From a bacterium (GTDB lineage Bacteria > Patescibacteriota > Minisyncoccia > Minisyncoccales > PEYH01): a stretch of 7,854 nt of DNA. A program made the position numbers and the translations under genes. Below the pieces are notes generated by a model. The model worked only from the letters and a program-made list of their open reading frames with translations, had not been told where the DNA came from and did no database searches. Below, in pieces: positions 5,376 through 7,854 of the stretch. The stretch spans positions 1-7,854 of the forward strand of contig JAGHAC010000018.1 in the NCBI GenBank assembly GCA_021161645.1, in the 5' to 3' direction. Numbering within the stretch: the stretch's first letter is position 1; the number at the start of each line of letters is the position of its first letter.

Positions 5376-5897
5376 ATGCTTTTTTTGCATCCGGAAAAAA
5401 TATTGTCTCAGCTTAATCTTAAGTCTGATATGGTAGCCGCTGACTTCGGATGCGGGGCAGGTGGATTTACTATTCCTTTGGCAAAAAAACTTTTTAACGG
5501 AATAGTTTATGCTATTGATATTCAAGAAGAACCTCTTTCTGCTCTTTCGGGAGTAGCTCGAAGCGAGGGACTTGTAAACATTAAAACAATATTAGGAGAT
5601 TTAGAAAATCCTAAAGGGTCAAAGCTTCCAGAAAATAGTATAGATCTGGTTTTAATGGTAAACCTTCTATTCCAAGTAGAAAATAAAGAAGGGGTTTTAA
5701 GAGAAGCAAAAAGAGTTTTGAAGCCGAGGGGCCAAATTTTAGTTATAGACTGGAAGAAAGATTCTCCATTTGGCCCCACACAAGGAAGGTTATCTTCTGA
5801 ATCTGTCATTCGAATAGCTGAAAAACAAGGCCTCGTCCTTGTAAAAGAAATAGACGCAGGCACCTATCATTGGGGCGTTCTCCTTGAGGGCAAGTAA
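5376..5897 (+). CDS. Small class I SAM-dependent methyltransferase
   Basis: At 173 aa this is a minimal Rossmann-fold methyltransferase of the Methyltransf_11/UbiE-like kind. SAM-binding motif I is VAADFGCGAGGFT (20-32), the acidic end of strand 2 is YAIDIQ (45-50), motif IV is SIDLVLMVNLLFQV (88-101), and the helix and strand that follow read REAKRVLKPRGQILVIDWK (109-127). The conserved-looking SPFGPTQGRLS (130-140) precedes the last helix and strand. There is no substrate-binding insertion that would point to lipid, quinone or protein as the acceptor, so the reaction is not assigned beyond methyl transfer. The start is 2 bp after the gyrA stop, with no Shine-Dalgarno sequence. The stop is 1 bp before the next gene, and its last codons contain that gene's ribosome binding site. 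Confidence 0.88.
   Translation: MLFLHPEKILSQLNLKSDMVAADFGCGAGGFTIPLAKKLFNGIVYAIDIQEEPLSALSGVARSEGLVNIKTILGDLENPKGSKLPENSIDLVLMVNLLFQVENKEGVLREAKRVLKPRGQILVIDWKKDSPFGPTQGRLSSESVIRIAEKQGLVLVKEIDAGTYHWGVLLEGK
5886..5890 (+). promoter_or_regulatory. Ribosome binding site GAGGG for the first VirB2-like gene
   Basis: GAGGG ends 8 nt before the ATG at 5899 and lies within the last codons of the methyltransferase gene. It is the only clear Shine-Dalgarno sequence among the starts in this window. It decides the start at 5899 over the in-frame TTG at 5884, which overlaps the methyltransferase and would put Met-Arg-Ala-Ser-Asn before the signal peptide. Confidence 0.6.
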
Positions 5898-5898
5898 T

Positions 5899-6690
5899 AT
5901 GAAAAGATTATTAACAATATATAAATTGTTGTTGCTGGTAACTCTTTTGTCTTTTGGAGAACCAATTTTGGCTTTTCCTACTATTCAAATTGATGCACCT
6001 TCACGCGCTACCATCAATACTAGTGTTTCAGGAAACTTTACAATTACAGACGATTTTCCTTTGGCTACAATAGAGATTTTTTATCGTACCCCTTCCGGAA
6101 ACGAAATAGGACTTAGATCTTTTGATGCGAATAGCTGCTCTGGACAGACTCCTCCGATTATTTGTCAGTATAATTTCTCCTCGCCAATTCTTAATGAATT
6201 AGGAAGATATCAGATTTATGTTAGAGCGGAAAACATTTATTACGAAGCACATACTAAATCACATCCTGTAGATACTACTAAATGTGGGAATGGAGTTATA
6301 GACGATCCTCAAGAGCAATGTGACAAAAACGACTTCGGAGATCTTAATTGTGGAAAGTTAGGATATTCCGGGGGGAAATTGCTGTGTACCGAAAATTGCT
6401 TTTTGGATTTTAGTGGTTGTATCAGAAACCCCAAATCTCCGGAAAGCGACGACCATCAAATTTTAAATCCTCTTCAATACAATACACTCGGTGCCCTTGT
6501 TAACGGTATAGTGTCGGTTTTATTTTACATCTCATTAGTTTTATGTCCTCTGGGGATAATTTTAGGAGGCTTTTTTATGATAGGAGGTAGGGCTCTTGGT
6601 AAAAAGATAATTATTTATTCTCTGGCAATTTTTGCTGTCATAATATTACTAAAATGGATAATATCTTTAACTCAAGACATCATTGGTTAA
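5899..6690 (+). CDS. Secreted Cys-rich protein with C-terminal VirB2/TrbC-like membrane module
   Basis: This 263-aa protein has four parts. Residues 1-25 are a signal peptide (MKRLL, hydrophobic core, PILA end). Residues 26-122 look like a beta-sandwich ectodomain with a likely C80-C89 disulfide. Residues 129-174 form a six-cysteine module opening CGNGVIDDPQEQCD, resembling the CGNG..E.CD disulfide repeats of myxobacterial and other surface proteins. Residues 190-263 start with an Asn-Pro and contain two membrane helices (about 201-229 and 237-258) joined by RALGKK. The Asn-Pro lead, two helices and basic cytoplasmic loop are the pattern of VirB2/TrbC-type pilins of type IV secretion systems, and the predicted topology (both ends outside) agrees. 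The gene starts 1 bp after the methyltransferase stop and overlaps the next gene by 37 bp. The pilin relationship is inferred from pattern, not from a search. Confidence 0.85.
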   Translation: MKRLLTIYKLLLLVTLLSFGEPILAFPTIQIDAPSRATINTSVSGNFTITDDFPLATIEIFYRTPSGNEIGLRSFDANSCSGQTPPIICQYNFSSPILNELGRYQIYVRAENIYYEAHTKSHPVDTTKCGNGVIDDPQEQCDKNDFGDLNCGKLGYSGGKLLCTENCFLDFSGCIRNPKSPESDDHQILNPLQYNTLGALVNGIVSVLFYISLVLCPLGIILGGFFMIGGRALGKKIIIYSLAIFAVIILLKWIISLTQDIIG

Positions 6691-7721
6691 AATTCCAAAT
6701 TTTAGTTATTGTCTGTTTTCTTTTTTTTCTGGGAGAGGTACAGCACTCAAAAGTTTTGGCAATGGATTGCACAGGCGGTTTTCCTAAAGTGTGCACGGCT
6801 ATTTCTTTAGAGAAAACAATTTGGCTTCCTATCGAGGGAGGAAAAGTATCAATGCAGGGAGAAATTACAGTAATAAGTCCCCTGTCCCTGATTAATGATC
6901 AAATACGGGTAGATATTGAGTACCCTCCTATTCATAAACATATCAATCTTTCTTGTGTTTTGCCCAAACAACCAGCCAAAGAAGATGAATTATATTCTTG
7001 TTCTGCCAATCTCAACGAATCTTTAGATATCTGGGCGGGATTCCCCGATAACAGTAAAATTACCATTACAATCTGCGCAGATGCTGAGGGTGATGACGGT
7101 GGCTCCAATTGTTTGTTTAGATATATTTATCTAAAAAGATTTGGATGCGGAGATGGCAAGCTTGCCCCACAAGAAGAATGTGAGCCAGCAACAGATGACA
7201 GGCCTCCTCTGTTTCATCCAGGCGATAGCTGTAAAGCCCGAGGTTTTGCCGGGGGACGTTTAATGTGTACTGAGGATTGCAAAGTTGATACCTCTAAATG
7301 TCAACACGCGATAGAGGAATGCGAGCCAGATGGTTGCAATCAGAACTGTCCTTCGGGGTGTGAGGAAGGAGAAGATCCAGATTGCGGCTGTATAGACAAT
7401 AATTTTTGTTGTGGGATTGATTGTGATCACACCAATGATAACGATTGCCCCCTCGTTCAGTCTGGAATACAAGAATACAAAAATCCTCTTTCTTGGAAAA
7501 ACCTTTTAGAATTTATACGATATATTTTGAAAATTTTGTTTTATTTTAATGTTGTGATTTTTATAATCAGCTTATTGGCGTCTGCTTATTATTTGACAAC
7601 AGGGGGTGGAGCAAGTTGGCGTGTTTCGCGGGCAAGGAAGATTCTTTTGTGGAGTTTGTTAGGATTTGTTATAATATTAATATTCCAATACATAACTTCT
7701 TTAATTAAAAATTTGTTATGA
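6654..7721 (+). CDS. Larger secreted Cys-rich protein with C-terminal VirB2/TrbC-like membrane module
   Basis: At 355 aa this is a longer version of the preceding protein. A signal peptide covers about 1-36 (basic R8-K13, hydrophobic 14-27, KVLA end). Residues 39-164 look beta-rich and hold several cysteines (C39, C47, C101, C116, C141, C153). A first cysteine module (C165-C216) shares AGGRLMCTEDC with SGGKLLCTENC of the upstream protein, and its last four cysteines have identical spacing. A second, denser cluster (C223-C265) has nine cysteines. Residues 277-355 begin NPLSWKNLLEFI and form two helices (about 291-315 and 330-350) around a basic loop, WRVSRARK, again VirB2/TrbC-like. The ATG at 6654 lies inside the upstream gene. 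No other ATG, GTG or TTG occurs early enough to keep the signal peptide, so the 37-bp overlap appears real. No Shine-Dalgarno sequence is seen, suggesting translational coupling. Confidence 0.85.
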   Translation: MDNIFNSRHHWLKFQILVIVCFLFFLGEVQHSKVLAMDCTGGFPKVCTAISLEKTIWLPIEGGKVSMQGEITVISPLSLINDQIRVDIEYPPIHKHINLSCVLPKQPAKEDELYSCSANLNESLDIWAGFPDNSKITITICADAEGDDGGSNCLFRYIYLKRFGCGDGKLAPQEECEPATDDRPPLFHPGDSCKARGFAGGRLMCTEDCKVDTSKCQHAIEECEPDGCNQNCPSGCEEGEDPDCGCIDNNFCCGIDCDHTNDNDCPLVQSGIQEYKNPLSWKNLLEFIRYILKILFYFNVVIFIISLLASAYYLTTGGGASWRVSRARKILLWSLLGFVIILIFQYITSLIKNLL

Positions 7722-7854
7722 CAGTAACCATTGCTAATCCAATAGAAAGGGCTTCAACGCTGGAAGTTTGGTCAAGAATTTTACATTATTTATTTATTAC
7801 GGGACTAATATTATATTTTTTCGCCCTTCTACTTTCTGTCTTCTTTTTTATTAC
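7718..7854 (+). CDS. Partial VirB2/TrbC-like membrane protein, cut by the right edge
   Basis: An open frame begins with ATG at 7718, sharing ATGA with the stop of the preceding gene, and runs without a stop to the window end (45 full codons). The peptide begins MTVTIANPIERASTLEVW and continues into a hydrophobic helix, LFITGLILYFFALLLSVFFF. The NP-x-polar-x-LE pattern just before a helix matches the start of the C-terminal modules of the two upstream proteins (NPLQYNTLGALV and NPLSWKNLLEFI). It has no signal peptide or ectodomain before it, so it looks like the stand-alone form of the module, as in ordinary small VirB2-like proteins. No Shine-Dalgarno sequence precedes it, and the ATGA overlap suggests coupling to the upstream gene. 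The rest lies outside the window. Confidence 0.75.
   Translation, partial: MTVTIANPIERASTLEVWSRILHYLFITGLILYFFALLLSVFFFI

Noticed and set aside
5884..5898. TTG start for the 263-aa secreted protein
   Set aside because: It overlaps the methyltransferase end, whereas ATG 5899 has GAGGG at proper spacing and gives a clean signal peptide.
7719..7727. TGA read as glycine (alternative code of some Patescibacteria)
   Set aside because: Reading through would add only two codons before TAA, and conserved glycines in GyrA and the other proteins are all encoded by GGN; the TGA also forms a normal ATGA junction.

Overview
The window is AT-rich, compact and fully co-directional on the + strand. The tiny intergenic gaps, near absence of Shine-Dalgarno sequences, minimal gene forms (an RluA-type synthase without an S4 domain, a GyrA without an acidic tail) and a run of small VirB2/TrbC-like two-helix membrane proteins suggest a Candidate Phyla Radiation (Patescibacteria) genome, perhaps Parcubacteria-like. 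This placement is inference from style and gene content, not from a marker tree. The standard bacterial code fits: no conserved glycine in the large proteins needs to be read from TGA.

Left block (1-1869). A possible C-terminal fragment of a membrane protein runs off the left edge. It is followed by an RluA-family rRNA/tRNA pseudouridine synthase and ribosomal protein L19 (rplS), which carries an unusual 88-residue Glu/Lys/Ser/Gln-rich tail. Three tRNA genes follow: Leu(GAG), Pro(TGG) and Gly(TCC). The block ends at a strong intrinsic terminator at 1833-1869. All of it concerns translation (RNA modification, ribosome, tRNA) and may be one transcript. Two different degenerate short tandem repeats flank tRNA-Leu: an 8-bp-period array that can also fold into a hairpin (1469-1516) and a 7-bp-period TAGTGNN array (1607-1641).

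Right block (1868-7854). A promoter with an extended -10 starts inside the T-tract of that terminator. It leads into six tightly packed genes and a seventh cut by the right edge: a metallo-beta-lactamase-fold hydrolase, a one-helix membrane protein, gyrA, a small SAM methyltransferase, and three consecutive membrane proteins that end in, or begin with, an Asn-Pro-led VirB2/TrbC-like transmembrane module. Gaps are 8, 10, 2 and 1 bp, then overlaps of 37 and 4 bp.

The most interesting part is 5899-7854. Two secreted proteins each combine a signal peptide, a beta-rich ectodomain, a Cys-rich disulfide module (last four cysteines spaced C-x11-C-x3-C-x6-C in both) and a C-terminal two-helix VirB2-like module. 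A third gene overlaps the second by ATGA and begins directly with the same Asn-Pro module. This looks like the start of a surface or type IV secretion-like apparatus whose pilin-like subunits carry disulfide-rich heads. Its machinery genes, if any, lie beyond the window.
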